A stretch of 44,541 nucleotides of DNA from contig JANREX010000069.1 in assembly GCA_030758115.1 (NCBI GenBank), forward strand, positions 43,798 through 88,338. The letters run 5' to 3'. Within the stretch, counting starts at the first letter, position 1; each line of letters opens with the position of its first letter. This document shows positions 1 to 8,646 of this stretch, one piece after another. This DNA is from Paracoccaceae bacterium. Lineage in GTDB: Bacteria > Pseudomonadota > Alphaproteobacteria > Rhodobacterales > Rhodobacteraceae. Made by a program: the position numbers and the translations under genes. The notes under the pieces are model-generated. The model did no database searches and was not told the origin of the DNA. It saw only the letters and a program-made list of their open reading frames with translations.

Positions 1-2
1 CC

Positions 3-38
3 AATGGCAACCTGACGGTCGAGACGATCGGCAAGTAA
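3..38 (+). CDS. hslV: HslV protease subunit, C-terminal end only
   Basis: The first bases encode the last eleven residues (NGNLTVETIGK) and a TAA stop. This tail resembles the end of HslV, the threonine peptidase of the HslVU ATP-dependent protease, and the gene directly downstream is hslU, its usual operon partner. The rest of the gene lies outside the window, so the call rests on the short tail plus context. HslV forms two stacked hexameric rings capped by HslU in the cytoplasm. Confidence 0.75.
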   Translation, partial: NGNLTVETIGK

Positions 39-75
39 CGGGCGCCACGTAACGGGCGGCACGTAACGGGACACC
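36..75. repeat. 14-bp tandem repeat in the hslV–hslU gap
   Basis: The unit TAACGGGCGCCACG begins at the hslV stop codon (36–49), is repeated with one change at 50–63 (TAACGGGCGGCACG), and a partial third copy starts at 64. The repeat lengthens the spacer between the two genes. It ends before the hslU ribosome binding site (GGGAGA, about 80–85). It looks like slippage duplication; no function is apparent. Confidence 0.7.
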
Positions 76-90
76 CCGGGAGAAACGAAC

Positions 91-1398
91 ATGACAGACC
101 TGACCCCCCGCGAGATCGTGTCCGAACTGGACCGCTTCATCATCGGCCAGAAAGACGCCAAACGCGCCGTGGCCGTGGCCCTGCGCAACCGCTGGCGGCG
201 CAAGCAGTTGGGGGATGATCTGCGTGACGAGGTTTATCCGAAGAACATCCTGATGATCGGACCGACCGGCGTCGGCAAGACCGAGATCAGCCGACGGCTG
301 GCGAAATTGGCCCGTGCCCCCTTTATCAAGGTCGAGGCGACCAAGTTCACCGAGGTCGGATATGTCGGCCGCGATGTGGAACAGATCATCCGGGATCTTG
401 TGGACATCGCGATTGCCATGACGCGCGAGCAGATGCGCGACGATGTGCGCGCCAAGGCCCATCTGGCCGCCGAGGAGCGGGTCATCACGGCGATTGCCGG
501 CGAAGATGCGCGCGAAGGCACGCGCGAGATGTTCCGCAAGAAACTCAAGGCCGGAGAGCTGGACGATACGCTGATCGAACTGGATGTGGCTGACACCGGG
601 GGGCCGTTTCCGATGATGGATATTCCCGGACAGCCCGGCAACCAGATGGGCATGATGAACCTTGGTGATCTGTTCGGCAAAGCCTTCGGCCAACGCAAGC
701 AGCGCAAGCGGCTGAGTGTTGCGGAAAGCTATGAGATCCTGATCGGGGAAGAGGCCGACAAGCTGCTGGACGATGAAACGGTGAACCGCGCGGCGCTGCA
801 ATCGGTCGAACAGAACGGAATCGTCTTTCTGGATGAAATCGACAAGGTTTGTGCCCGGTCGGACGCGCGCGGGGCCGATGTCAGCCGTGAAGGCGTGCAG
901 CGCGACTTGCTGCCGCTGATCGAAGGCACCACCGTCAGCACGAAATACGGACCCGTAAAGACGGATCATGTCCTGTTCATCGCCTCGGGTGCCTTTCATA
1001 TCGCCAAGCCGTCCGACCTTCTGCCGGAACTGCAGGGGCGTTTGCCGATCCGGGTCGAATTGCGTGCGCTGACCGAAGACGATTTCGTCCGCATCCTGAC
1101 CGAAACCGAGAATGCCCTGACGCGGCAATATTCCGCCCTGATGGCGACGGAAGAGGTTGGTGTGACATTTACCGATGACGGCATCGCGGCACTGGCAAGG
1201 ATCGCCGCGGAAGTGAACCACACGGTCGAGAATATCGGCGCGCGGCGGCTTTATACCGTCATGGAGCGTGTGTTCGAGGAGCTGTCCTTTACCGCGCCGG
1301 ATCGCGCAGGCCAAAGCGTGACCGTGGATGCCGCCTTTGTCGATAAGAACCTGGGCGAACTGATGCGGTCCACCGACCTCAGCCGCTACGTGCTGTAA
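91..1398 (+). CDS. hslU: HslU, ATPase subunit of the HslVU protease
   Basis: A 435-residue AAA+ unfoldase of normal family length. The Walker A motif GPTGVGKTE lies near residues 57–65 and Walker B FLDEIDK near 248–254; the inserted I-domain falls between them, with a Gly/Met-rich stretch around 170–200. The C terminus ends in SRYVL, in keeping with HslU tails that dock into HslV. HslU unfolds substrates and feeds them to HslV in the cytoplasm. A GGGAGA ribosome binding site precedes the ATG. The gene follows hslV closely and is presumably cotranscribed with it. The gene to its right is on the other strand, converging. Confidence 0.97.
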   Translation: MTDLTPREIVSELDRFIIGQKDAKRAVAVALRNRWRRKQLGDDLRDEVYPKNILMIGPTGVGKTEISRRLAKLARAPFIKVEATKFTEVGYVGRDVEQIIRDLVDIAIAMTREQMRDDVRAKAHLAAEERVITAIAGEDAREGTREMFRKKLKAGELDDTLIELDVADTGGPFPMMDIPGQPGNQMGMMNLGDLFGKAFGQRKQRKRLSVAESYEILIGEEADKLLDDETVNRAALQSVEQNGIVFLDEIDKVCARSDARGADVSREGVQRDLLPLIEGTTVSTKYGPVKTDHVLFIASGAFHIAKPSDLLPELQGRLPIRVELRALTEDDFVRILTETENALTRQYSALMATEEVGVTFTDDGIAALARIAAEVNHTVENIGARRLYTVMERVFEELSFTAPDRAGQSVTVDAAFVDKNLGELMRSTDLSRYVL

Positions 1399-1435
1399 AC
1401 CCGGCTTGTCCTTCAGCGGCGCAAGGCGGCTTCAC

Positions 1436-2038
1436 CTATCTGTGGCGACGCAGATAGACGTAATAGGCGCCCCCGCCACCGTGCGACACATGGGCCTCGG
1501 TAATCTGGAGGACCGCTTGCGCCAGCGGCGGTGTCGACAGCCAGTTGGGCACCTGATGCTTGAGGATTCCGCGCGGCACGGGGATGGGGCCGCCTTCGTC
1601 CCTGTCACGCCCCTTGCCGGTAATCACCAGGACCAACCGCTTGCCGCTGGCCTGTGCCCGCAGGATGAACGAGGTCAACGCCGGATGTGCCTTGTCGATC
1701 GTCATCCCGTGCAGGTCGATACGCCCCTCCGGGATCAGCTTGCCACGCTTCATCCGCAGGTAAGCCTTGCTGTCCATGTTCACAGGCGCGCCACGCAATC
1801 TGTCGACAAGCGGCGGCATCAGATCATGTGGTGGTTCCGACCCTCTTGACCTGTCGCCCACCCGAAATTCCGGCAACCGCGGCTTCGGTGTCTTGTGCGG
1901 CTTGGGCTTTGGCCGCTGCGGCGCGTCATCAGCGCGCGCAGCCTCCGACACCGGACGCTCGGGATGAAGTCTCTCGGTGCTGTCGGCAATCTTGCGCCAC
2001 AGTTCGATCTCGTCAGGCCGCAGCCGGCGCCGTGTCAT
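1436..2038 (-). CDS. Smr-domain protein
   Basis: A 200-residue protein whose C-terminal half is a Smr domain: the IDLHGM motif (LDLHG in the family) begins near residue 107, TGKGR follows near 140, and the domain ends with a hydrophobic strand close to the C terminus. Smr domains are small nucleases, named after the MutS2 C-terminal domain, and several act on RNA or stalled ribosomes; the exact substrate here is unknown. The N-terminal third is charged and proline-rich and looks unstructured. The ATG overlaps the mltA stop as ATGA, so the two are translationally coupled. It is the last gene of a leftward three-gene operon with the Tim44-like gene and mltA. Confidence 0.9.
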   Translation of the reverse strand: MTRRRLRPDEIELWRKIADSTERLHPERPVSEAARADDAPQRPKPKPHKTPKPRLPEFRVGDRSRGSEPPHDLMPPLVDRLRGAPVNMDSKAYLRMKRGKLIPEGRIDLHGMTIDKAHPALTSFILRAQASGKRLVLVITGKGRDRDEGGPIPVPRGILKHQVPNWLSTPPLAQAVLQITEAHVSHGGGGAYYVYLRRHR

Positions 2039-3087
2039 TCCAGTAGATCCGGCGTGGCCATGGCATAGGCCCGCTGAATCGGCAAAAGCACGACCAGGCG
2101 GCCCGGATCCTTCAGGCGGCCCGCAGCGCGTCCCGCCTCATCCCCGGTGCCGAAAAAGATGTCAGCGCGCTGGGCACCCTTGATCGCCGATCCGGTGTCT
2201 TGCGCGATCATCAGGCGACGCATCGGGTTTTCGCCGTCCTTTTCGATCCAAACCGGGGCACCGAGCGGCGTAAAGGCTGGATCAACGGCAATGGTGCGCA
2301 GGTCTGTCACCGACCGGTTCATCGCACCCAAGGGTCCCCTGTCGGCAGGCACATGGCTGACTTCGCGGAAGAAGACGAAGGATGGGTTGTGCCGCAAGAG
2401 GTCAAGGCCCTCCTGCGGGTTGCGGCGGACCCAGTTCTTGATCACCTCGGCAGACACCTGATGGGACTCAAATGTCCCGCGTCGGATCAATTCGGCACCG
2501 ATGGACCGATATTCGTGGCCATTTGCCCCGGCATAGCCCACCCGAATGTTTCGCCCGTTCGACAGCTTGATACGACCGGACCCCTGGATCTGCAGAAAGA
2601 ACAGTTCGACCGGATCATCGACCCAGGCGATTTCAAGGCCGCGCCCCGACAGGATGCCGTTGATTTCGATCTCTGATCGCGAAAACCAGGGCTGATTGGC
2701 CCGCGCCTCTGGCGGCATGCGATAAACCGGAAAGCGGTAGCGCGACGATGGCGCAAGCGATCCGTTCAGTTCGGGTTCGAAATAGCCCGTGAAAAGCCCG
2801 GGTGCGCCGTCTTCGATCAGGATCGGGCGGAAGAACAGCTCGAAAAAGGACCTGGCGCTTGTTTGCAAACGCGCCTCTGTCTGGGCCACAGCACACAGGC
2901 TGGACCAGTCAGGGCCCTTCATGTCGGCACAGGTATTCAGGAAAGTGCGAAAGGCGGATGCATGGTCATCCTCAAGCCAGCCGTCAAGTTGGCTGAACTC
3001 AAGGACCCGGTAGGTTGGTTCTGACTGCGCTGTATCTGCTGTCATCGCGAACCAACCCAGGGTCAGGGCTGCCAGCGCCCTGATCAT
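2035..3087 (-). CDS. mltA: Membrane-bound lytic murein transglycosylase A (MltA)
   Basis: A 350-residue protein with a hydrophobic N terminus that looks like a signal peptide (about residues 1–22, ending near TAQSE), followed by the MltA barrel domain and a C-terminal 3D domain. The 3D domain carries the conserved DTGSAIKG and ADIFFG motifs, where the three aspartates of the family sit. MltA cleaves the MurNAc–GlcNAc bond of peptidoglycan and makes 1,6-anhydro ends in the periplasm. I see no lipobox cysteine at the signal end, so unlike E. coli MltA this one may be periplasmic rather than a lipoprotein. It overlaps the genes on both sides by 4 bases (ATGA). Confidence 0.93.
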   Translation of the reverse strand: MIRALAALTLGWFAMTADTAQSEPTYRVLEFSQLDGWLEDDHASAFRTFLNTCADMKGPDWSSLCAVAQTEARLQTSARSFFELFFRPILIEDGAPGLFTGYFEPELNGSLAPSSRYRFPVYRMPPEARANQPWFSRSEIEINGILSGRGLEIAWVDDPVELFFLQIQGSGRIKLSNGRNIRVGYAGANGHEYRSIGAELIRRGTFESHQVSAEVIKNWVRRNPQEGLDLLRHNPSFVFFREVSHVPADRGPLGAMNRSVTDLRTIAVDPAFTPLGAPVWIEKDGENPMRRLMIAQDTGSAIKGAQRADIFFGTGDEAGRAAGRLKDPGRLVVLLPIQRAYAMATPDLLE

Positions 3088-3746
3088 TCGCCCGTTGCGA
3101 CAAGCTGCCAGTTCGGATCGTCGGTGCCCAGAACGCGGGCAAAGGTCCAGACATCCTTTTGGCGCTTCACTTCATTGGGCTTGCCTTCGACCACCTCGCC
3201 TGTCGCGTCGCGCACCACCGAGGTCATCTCGCCGGTGAAGCGTACCGTCACTTCGGCAAGGTTGCTGTCCTTGTCGAAGGTTGCGTTGCTCAGGGTCATT
3301 TCGCGGATGCCGATGAATTCCGCCTCGACGGTCAGGCCCTGCTCTTCGCGGGCGGCCACCACTTCGGCGAAGGTTTCATAGACATCATCCGCCAGAAACG
3401 GCTTGATGCTGTTCATGTCGCCACGCTCGAACCCCATGAGGATCATCTCATAGGCATAGCGCGCGCCCTGCAGAAACTCGGCCACCGAAAAGGACGGCTC
3501 GACCCGCTTCATGGCGGCAAGTGTCTTTGCAGCGTTGCTATCCGCCTCGACGTTGTCGGTAATGTCGTGATCGGGCCCGCCCTCGATCACTTCGAACCCG
3601 CGGCGGCGATCCGTGTTTGCAGGTGCTTCCCGGGGAACGGCAGGCTTTTCGAACCCGTCCCGCGTGCCAAGCACATTTTTCAGGCGCAGGATCAGGAATA
3701 TTGCAATGCCTGCCAGAACCAAAAGCTGAAGGATGGGCGAATTCAT
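3084..3746 (-). CDS. Tim44-like domain protein
   Basis: A 220-residue protein with one N-terminal membrane segment (about residues 4–22, rich in I/L/A/V), a charged linker, and a C-terminal Tim44-like domain (about 85–215). Tim44 is the mitochondrial protein that recruits matrix Hsp70 to the inner-membrane translocon; alphaproteobacterial members such as TimA are membrane-anchored and their function is poorly defined. It is first in the leftward operon with mltA and smr, sharing a 4-base overlap with mltA. Its start faces fxsA, leaving a 106-base divergent promoter gap. The position next to fxsA and secB fits an envelope or export role, but that is inference. Confidence 0.88.
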   Translation of the reverse strand: MNSPILQLLVLAGIAIFLILRLKNVLGTRDGFEKPAVPREAPANTDRRRGFEVIEGGPDHDITDNVEADSNAAKTLAAMKRVEPSFSVAEFLQGARYAYEMILMGFERGDMNSIKPFLADDVYETFAEVVAAREEQGLTVEAEFIGIREMTLSNATFDKDSNLAEVTVRFTGEMTSVVRDATGEVVEGKPNEVKRQKDVWTFARVLGTDDPNWQLVATGE

Positions 3747-3852
3747 TTAAACCTCTCATGGGGTCAGGGCATGGAAAGCGAACTAGACCGGTCTTATGTA
3801 GGTGAGGGGGTGGGCCAAGTCCACTACACCATCGAAGGAAAGGAGCAAGCCC

Positions 3853-4368
3853 ATGTGGCTTTTCGCGGCGTTCGTGGCAATTCCGATCATCGAGATCGCC
3901 CTGTTCATCCAGGTCGGCGGCTGGATCGGCTTGTGGCCGACACTCGGTATCGTGGTATTGACGGCCATTCTGGGAACCCTGCTGGTGCGCGCACAGGGGC
4001 GCATTGCCCTTATGGAACTGCAGCGCGCCTTTTCGCGCCTTGATGATCCGACCATGCCGCTGGCCCATGGGGCCATGGTGCTTGTTGCCGGTGTCCTGTT
4101 GCTGACGCCCGGATTTTTCACGGATGCGCTGGGGTTTGCGCTTCTGGTGCCTGGCGTCCGGTCCGCCGTGTTCAATTTCCTGCGAGCCCGGATCAAGGTT
4201 GCCCATTTCCAGATGGGGCAATCCTCCAGATTTGGGGATCATGGGCAGGATCCATTCCGTCATCCGGCCAGAGGTTCCCATCGGCCGGACGTCATCGATG
4301 GTGAATTTCACGAGGTTGATCCGGCAAAGCGGCCCACACATCGGCCATCGGGCTGGACGAAGCATTGA
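3853..4368 (+). CDS. fxsA: FxsA family membrane protein
   Basis: A 171-residue membrane protein starting MWLFAAFVAIPIIEIALF. I chose this ATG because AAGGAG sits 8 bases upstream and the family starts with this hydrophobic segment; longer in-frame starts exist. Membrane segments lie near residues 2–20, 26–46 and 72–98, with the conserved LLLTPGFFTDALG motif in the third. The remaining 60 residues are polar, His/Arg-rich and probably cytoplasmic. In E. coli FxsA relieves F-plasmid exclusion of phage T7; its normal role is not known. It is divergent from the Tim44-like gene and 58 bases upstream of secB. Confidence 0.9.
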   Translation: MWLFAAFVAIPIIEIALFIQVGGWIGLWPTLGIVVLTAILGTLLVRAQGRIALMELQRAFSRLDDPTMPLAHGAMVLVAGVLLLTPGFFTDALGFALLVPGVRSAVFNFLRARIKVAHFQMGQSSRFGDHGQDPFRHPARGSHRPDVIDGEFHEVDPAKRPTHRPSGWTKH

Positions 4369-4426
4369 GGCTTCGCACCTGTGCTGCTAGACAACATCGG
4401 AACAAACACTGATCCGGAGATCCCAA

Positions 4427-4939
4427 ATGGCCGAAAACGGCGCAGCCGATACGCCCGCCCAGCCTGCCGCACAGGCCCAGGCGCCGCAGCTGAAAATGAG
4501 CATCCTCAACCAGTTCATCAAGGATATGTCCTTTGAGAACGTGCTGGCCCAGAAAGGCGTCAGCGGAGAGGTTCAGCCCGACGTCAAGGTCCAGGTCAAT
4601 CTGGACGCCAAGAAACGGACTGCGGAAAACCAGTTCGAAGTGACCATGAAGCTGATCGTCGACAGCTCGGTCAAGGACAGCACGTCAAAGCTTTTCCTGC
4701 TTGAGTTGGAATATGCAGGCATTTTCCATATCGAGGGCGTGCCGGCTGATCAGATGCATCCTTTCCTGCTGATCGAATGCCCGCGTCTGCTGTTCCCCTT
4801 CGTGCGGCGCATCGTGTCGGATGTCACACGCGACGGCGGCTTCCCGCCACTGAACATGGATATCATCGACTTCGTGCAGCTTTATCGTTCCGAGTTGGCA
4901 CGCCGTCAGGCAGAGCAGGCCGCAGTCCCTAACGCCTGA
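4427..4939 (+). CDS. secB: SecB, protein-export chaperone
   Basis: A 170-residue protein with the full SecB fold. After an Ala/Pro/Gln-rich leader of about 20 residues, the conserved region SILNQFIKDMSFENV starts near residue 25, and the IEGVPADQMHPFLLIECP region lies near 105. SecB is a cytoplasmic tetramer that holds precursors unfolded and passes them to SecA. CCGGAGA precedes the ATG. Its stop codon directly abuts the dnaQ stop codon on the other strand with no intervening base. Confidence 0.96.
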   Translation: MAENGAADTPAQPAAQAQAPQLKMSILNQFIKDMSFENVLAQKGVSGEVQPDVKVQVNLDAKKRTAENQFEVTMKLIVDSSVKDSTSKLFLLELEYAGIFHIEGVPADQMHPFLLIECPRLLFPFVRRIVSDVTRDGGFPPLNMDIIDFVQLYRSELARRQAEQAAVPNA

Positions 4940-5629
4940 TCAACCCTGTTTGATCCACAAAGCGCCGTCGCCCAACGCCTTGACAAAGGCTTCATGGGCG
5001 GCGGCTTCTTCTTGCGTGATGAGGCTTGGCAGCGGGGTAGGCCGCGGTTTGGGCCTCCAGTTCTGGGCCGATGAGACGCTGATTTCGGTCGTGGTGGTGG
5101 TGGACAATCCGAAATCGGGCTGCCGGCCGCCGATCAGTTCCAGATAGACTTCGGCCAGAATCTGGCTGTCCAGCAAAGCGCCATGCAACGTCCGCTCGGT
5201 CTCGATCCCGAAACGGCGACACAGCGCGTCCAGAGACGCGGGCGAGCCGGGAAACTTCTTGCGCGCGATCATCAGCGTGTCGATGGCCTGTTCCATCGGC
5301 AGCAGCGGCAGCTTCATCCATCCCAGTTCGGCGTTCAGAAACTTCATGTCGAAGGCTGCATTGTGGATGACCAGCTTGGCGTCACCGACAAATTCAAGGA
5401 ACTTCGGCCCGATCTGGGCAAAGACGGGTTTGTCCCGCAGGAAATCATCGCCCAAACCATGCACTTCGAATGCGGCTTGGGGCATCGCCCTTTGCGGGTT
5501 GATATATTCGTGAAAGGTCCGCCCTGTCGGCATGTGGTTATACAGCTCGACGGCGCCGATCTCGACGATCCGGTCACCTTCGGACGGTTCAAACCCGGTG
5601 GTTTCCGTATCCAGCACGATTTCACGCAT
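4940..5629 (-). CDS. dnaQ: DNA polymerase III epsilon subunit
   Basis: A 229-residue DEDDh 3'–5' exonuclease that proofreads for the replicase. Exo I (DTETTGFEP) is at residues 7–15, Exo II ([13 protein letters not shown]) near 94–106, and Exo III ([10 protein letters not shown]) near 150–160. The C-terminal tail (about 180–229) would bind the alpha subunit. It overlaps coaE by 8 bases and belongs to a leftward operon maf–aroE–coaE–dnaQ that reads away from the putative origin. It converges on secB with abutting stop codons. Confidence 0.97.
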   Translation of the reverse strand: MREIVLDTETTGFEPSEGDRIVEIGAVELYNHMPTGRTFHEYINPQRAMPQAAFEVHGLGDDFLRDKPVFAQIGPKFLEFVGDAKLVIHNAAFDMKFLNAELGWMKLPLLPMEQAIDTLMIARKKFPGSPASLDALCRRFGIETERTLHGALLDSQILAEVYLELIGGRQPDFGLSTTTTTEISVSSAQNWRPKPRPTPLPSLITQEEAAAHEAFVKALGDGALWIKQG

Positions 5630-6215
5630 GGGTCATTCGCCTCCTTATGTCCGCCAGAACCGCGCGAACCTGTCGCGCCGCGTTTTCGGGTGTATCCGTC
5701 GTGATCACGTAATCGGCACGCGCACGCTTTTCCGCGTCTGGCATCTGCTTTGCAAGAATGGCGCCAAACTGTTCTTCCGACATCGTTCCTCGTGACATCA
5801 CCCGCTTTTTCTGGGTTTCGGCATCGACCGACACGCAGACAGTGGCATCGACACGCGTGTCGCCGCCGGTTTCGAACAGAAGCGGGATGTCCAACACAAC
5901 GATCCGGGCATCGGTTGCGGCGATGAAGGCGGCGCGATCCCGGCCCACCAGCGGGTGAACGATCTGTTCGATCCTGCGCAGGGCCTGGGGATCCTGGCTG
6001 ATGATCGACTTGAGTGCATCGCGGGACACGGCCCCGTCAATCACCGCGGTCGGGAATGCGTCAGCCATCGGCGCCACTGCTGCGCCACCTTTCGCATAGA
6101 GGCGGTGCACCGCTGCATCGGCATCCCAGACCGCGCATCCTTCTGCTTCGAACTGTCGCGCGGTCGTGGATTTCCCCATCCCGATGGAACCTGTCAGACC
6201 GATCAGGAATGTCAT
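5622..6215 (-). CDS. coaE: Dephospho-CoA kinase
   Basis: A 197-residue kinase starting [17 protein letters not shown]. The P-loop [11 protein letters not shown] is at residues 6–16 and the DAD substrate motif near 34. CoaE phosphorylates the 3'-hydroxyl of dephospho-CoA, the last step of CoA synthesis. An in-frame extension of 38 codons exists upstream, but it would overlap aroE heavily; the chosen ATG overlaps the aroE stop as ATGA, in keeping with the other junctions of this operon. It overlaps the dnaQ start by 8 bases. Confidence 0.96.
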   Translation of the reverse strand: MTFLIGLTGSIGMGKSTTARQFEAEGCAVWDADAAVHRLYAKGGAAVAPMADAFPTAVIDGAVSRDALKSIISQDPQALRRIEQIVHPLVGRDRAAFIAATDARIVVLDIPLLFETGGDTRVDATVCVSVDAETQKKRVMSRGTMSEEQFGAILAKQMPDAEKRARADYVITTDTPENAARQVRAVLADIRRRMTHA

Positions 6216-7060
6216 TTCAACACGGCCGCCCGGATCGAGGCATCTACCGTGGGACGATGTCCGAACCAACGCTCGAAACCGGGGACCGCCTGGTGCAGCA
6301 GCATGCCAAGGCCATCCACCGTCACGCATCCCATTTCCTGGGCAACACGCAGAAGGCGCGTTTGCAGTGGCGCATAGACAAGATCGGTCACCAATGCACC
6401 TTTTTGCAGACCATCCAGCGGCACCCGCAGTTCAGGCTTCCCCAACATCCCCAGTGAGGTCGTGTTGACCACGGTCGCGGCTTCTTCCAGCATGTTCCCG
6501 GCCTGCACCCAGTCAACGACCCGCAGGCGTTTGCCGAAATCATGCTGCAAGGCCTCTGCCCGGATGCGTGTCCTGTTCGAGATCAGGATTTCAGGCACAC
6601 CAACATCAATAAGGGATGCAACCACCGCACGCGCTGCACCACCAGCGCCGAGGATCGCGGCGGGACCAGCTGCCGGATTCCATTCGGGCGCGTTCTGGCG
6701 CAGGTTTTCGATGAAACCGTAGCCGTCGGTATTGTCGGCATGTATCTTGCCATCCTTGCGGAAAATCAGGGTATTGGCGGCACCGATCAACGTGGCGCGA
6801 TCAGTCACCAGATCCGCGATTTCCAACACGGCCTCTTTATGGGGGACGGTGACATTCACACCGACGAAACCGGCCTTGGGCAGGGCGCGCAGAACCTCGG
6901 CCAGGTTGTCGGCGCTGACCTCCATGGGAATATAGTAACCGCGGATGCCGTAGGTCTTCAGCCAGTGACCATGCAGCGCGGGTGATTTCGAATGTGCAAT
7001 CGGCGATCCGATGACCCCGGCCAGCGGGATACGCGGCAAAACGTTCGCATCTGTCGTCAT
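6212..7060 (-). CDS. aroE: Shikimate dehydrogenase
   Basis: A 282-residue NADP-dependent enzyme reducing 3-dehydroshikimate to shikimate in aromatic amino acid synthesis. The substrate-binding SPIAHSKSP is at residues 19–27, the catalytic lysine is in NVTVPHKEA near 70–78, the partner aspartate in ADNTDGYGF near 108–116, and the nucleotide-binding loop GAGGAARA near 139–146. Length is normal. It is coupled to both maf upstream and coaE downstream by 4-base overlaps. Confidence 0.96.
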   Translation of the reverse strand: MTTDANVLPRIPLAGVIGSPIAHSKSPALHGHWLKTYGIRGYYIPMEVSADNLAEVLRALPKAGFVGVNVTVPHKEAVLEIADLVTDRATLIGAANTLIFRKDGKIHADNTDGYGFIENLRQNAPEWNPAAGPAAILGAGGAARAVVASLIDVGVPEILISNRTRIRAEALQHDFGKRLRVVDWVQAGNMLEEAATVVNTTSLGMLGKPELRVPLDGLQKGALVTDLVYAPLQTRLLRVAQEMGCVTVDGLGMLLHQAVPGFERWFGHRPTVDASIRAAVLK

Positions 7061-7656
7061 GTTTCAATATCCCCCCTGAGAGAAAGATAAGACAGAAGGT
7101 CCAGCAAAGGCAGCCCCAAGACGGTGAAATAATCCCCCTCAACCCGCGAAAACAGGCGCACACCCTCTTTTTCAAGTTTGTATGCGCCCACGGATTCGGC
7201 AATGTCGGGCCAGTTTCTGTCCAGGTAACCCTCAAGCCAGTCGTCGCTGAAATCTCGCACCATCAATCGGACCTGCCCGATGTGACGCCAGATCGGTTTA
7301 CCGGCATCGCAGATCACGACGGCAGAAAGCAGGCTGTGACGCTTGCCCCGCAGCGCGATAAGTTGCGCCGCGGCCTCTTCGCGGGTTGACGGCTTGGTCA
7401 GGACCTGGCCGCCCAGATCCAGAACCTGATCACAACCGATGACCAAAGCCTCGGGGCGCTTTTCACTGATGCGCAGGGCTTTCATCTCGGCCAGCGCATC
7501 CGCAAGGTCACGGGGGCTTGCGCCCTCTGACAGCATGGCATCGCGCAGCATCTCTTCATCCACGGCGGGGCGAATGACCTCGAACGTCATGCCTGCCTGC
7601 CGAAGCAACTGGGCCCGGATCGGAGAGCCGGATGCAAGGATCAGCTGTTGCGGCAT
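7057..7656 (-). CDS. maf: Maf family nucleotide pyrophosphatase
   Basis: A 199-residue Maf/YceF-type protein. The N terminus has [14 protein letters not shown] (usual family motif S.SPRR, here SPIR), VDEE near residues 32–35, and the GCDQVLDL motif with its catalytic aspartate near 73–80. Maf proteins hydrolyse non-canonical or canonical nucleoside triphosphates to monophosphates; the precise substrate class cannot be told from sequence alone. It is the first gene of the leftward operon maf–aroE–coaE–dnaQ. Its start codon touches the putative origin, and the first DnaA-box-like site overlaps it. Confidence 0.92.
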   Translation of the reverse strand: MPQQLILASGSPIRAQLLRQAGMTFEVIRPAVDEEMLRDAMLSEGASPRDLADALAEMKALRISEKRPEALVIGCDQVLDLGGQVLTKPSTREEAAAQLIALRGKRHSLLSAVVICDAGKPIWRHIGQVRLMVRDFSDDWLEGYLDRNWPDIAESVGAYKLEKEGVRLFSRVEGDYFTVLGLPLLDLLSYLSLRGDIET

Positions 7657-7678
7657 GTGTATAACCCGGTGGAGGAGT

Positions 7679-7693
7679 TTAAGGATTTGTTAG
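7679..7693. promoter_or_regulatory. CtrA-like binding site in the origin
   Basis: TTAA, seven bases, TTAG: one mismatch to the CtrA consensus TTAA-N7-TTAA. It lies between two DnaA-box-like sites near the maf start. In Caulobacter CtrA binds the origin and blocks initiation; in Rhodobacteraceae CtrA is non-essential and mostly controls motility and gene-transfer agent, so a role here is uncertain. Confidence 0.35.
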
Positions 7694-7937
7694 GGATGAT
7701 TACTGGGCATTTTACGTCTTGGATGCAAGGCGGTGACCGAGGCTGGATAACCCGCATGCGCCACGGTTTTTTTCCCGTTGGGGAATGGATGAATCGCCAA
7801 CTGTGGAGAACCTGTGCCTTCCAACCATTGTCCAGCAATCCATCCACCGGACAGGCGACCTGTTTATGGTAATCAAGTATCTGATAATAAAAAATAAATT
7901 CTGATATTTTCAAACGCTTAGTGCTGTTGTCCCAGAG

Positions 7938-7993
7938 TAATCCACAGCCTCCGGCAGATGGGAACATCGGTATGGGTAATGCTGTAATCCACA
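7938..7993. promoter_or_regulatory. Paired DnaA-box-like sites
   Basis: Two identical copies of TAATCCACAG (7938–7947 and 7985–7994) in the same orientation, 47 bases apart. Each differs from the DnaA box TTATCCACA at one base. They lie between the two AT-rich tracts, so DnaA bound here could open the tract at 8024–8051. Confidence 0.6.
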
Positions 7994-8076
7994 GGCCAGG
8001 GTGCTACCTACAAAAACATCATCCTTTTCTCTTATATATTTATTTTTTAAGAGGGTTCATCGCAGACGAGGAACGC

Positions 8077-8526
8077 ATGACCGATCTTCTGGCCCTGGCC
8101 TACCCATGGATCAAGTCGATCCACATCATGGCAGTGATTACATGGATGGCGGGGATCTTCTATCTTCCCCGCTTGTTCGTCTATCACGCCGAGCAGTCGA
8201 AACCCGGTGACAGCCGCGATCAGATATTCACGGTGATGGAGTTCAAGCTGTACCGCTACATCATGAACCCTTCGATGATCGTTGTCTGGTTCTTTGGGCT
8301 GTTGCTTGTCTTGACGCCCGGCATCGTGGACTGGTCGGCGATCTGGCCCTGGGCCAAGGCTGGCGCTGTTGTCGCAATGACGTGGTTTCACATGTGGCTG
8401 GGAAAACGGCGCAAGGAATTCGCCGCTGGCGCCAATGTCCTGTCGGGGCGGAACTACCGGATCATGAACGAGGTGCCCACGATCCTGATGATCGTCATCG
8501 TCCTCGCCGTCGTCGTGAAATTCTGA
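8077..8526 (+). CDS. hemJ: HemJ-type protoporphyrinogen IX oxidase
   Basis: A 149-residue membrane protein. The signature HIMAVITWMAG and FYLPRLFVYH lie at residues 16–37; His16 is the family's heme ligand. Four hydrophobic segments follow the usual pattern, and WLGKRRKEF near 107 carries conserved basic residues. HemJ oxidises protoporphyrinogen IX to protoporphyrin IX in the inner membrane and replaces HemG/HemY-type oxidases in many alphaproteobacteria. An in-frame extension reaches 7921, but it would read through the origin; the ATG at 8077 is preceded by GACGAGGAAC. It lies directly beside the putative origin, reading away from it, with rho next. Confidence 0.93.
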   Translation: MTDLLALAYPWIKSIHIMAVITWMAGIFYLPRLFVYHAEQSKPGDSRDQIFTVMEFKLYRYIMNPSMIVVWFFGLLLVLTPGIVDWSAIWPWAKAGAVVAMTWFHMWLGKRRKEFAAGANVLSGRNYRIMNEVPTILMIVIVLAVVVKF

Positions 8527-8532
8527 TCAGAA

Positions 8533-8561
8533 TTGACTTGAGGCCGGGTTTTACCTAAAGA
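8533..8561 (+). promoter_or_regulatory. Candidate sigma-70 promoter for rho
   Basis: TTGACT at 8533–8538, a 17-base spacer, and TAAAGA at 8556–8561. It starts 6 bases after the hemJ stop and would give a leader of about 80 bases before the rho ATG. Confidence 0.45.
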
Positions 8562-8570
8562 CCGATCAAG

Positions 8571-8586
8571 CCGCCCGTCCGGGCGG
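8571..8586 (+). other. GC hairpin in the rho leader
   Basis: CCGCCC, loop GTCC, GGGCGG: a perfect 6-bp stem just downstream of the candidate rho promoter. No T-run follows, so it is not a standard intrinsic terminator. rho leaders are autoregulated in enterobacteria; this hairpin could take part, but nothing shows it. Confidence 0.4.
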
Positions 8587-8646
8587 ATGTCTCCACTTGA
8601 AAAAAGACCACGTGCCGCGCTTGCGCCCGGTCTCCAGGATATTTCC

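Larger units (their letters stand above)
7657..8076. other. Putative chromosomal replication origin (oriC)
   Basis: A 420-base non-coding gap between divergent operons. It holds one-mismatch DnaA boxes TGTGTATAA (7656–7664), TGTGGAGAA (7802–7810) and TAATCCACA twice (7938–7946, 7985–7993), a weaker GCTGGATAA (7743–7751), a CtrA-like pair TTAA-N7-TTAG (7679–7693), and an IHF-like AATCAAGTATCTG (7871–7883). Two AT-rich tracts at about 7869–7922 and 8024–8051 could be the unwinding element. Alphaproteobacterial origins typically lie in this neighbourhood (maf/aroE/coaE/dnaQ on one side, hem genes and rho on the other, parAB nearby). That both operons run away from the gap, with fork movement, supports the call. 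No experiment or skew calculation was done. Confidence 0.8.

Noticed and set aside
36-75. CRISPR-like repeat near the window start
   Set aside because: The repeats are contiguous 14-bp units without spacers; no CRISPR array is seen anywhere in the window.
3747-3852. A small gene between the Tim44-like gene and fxsA
   Set aside because: The short in-frame extension of fxsA lacks a ribosome binding site and family resemblance; the gap is better read as a divergent promoter region.
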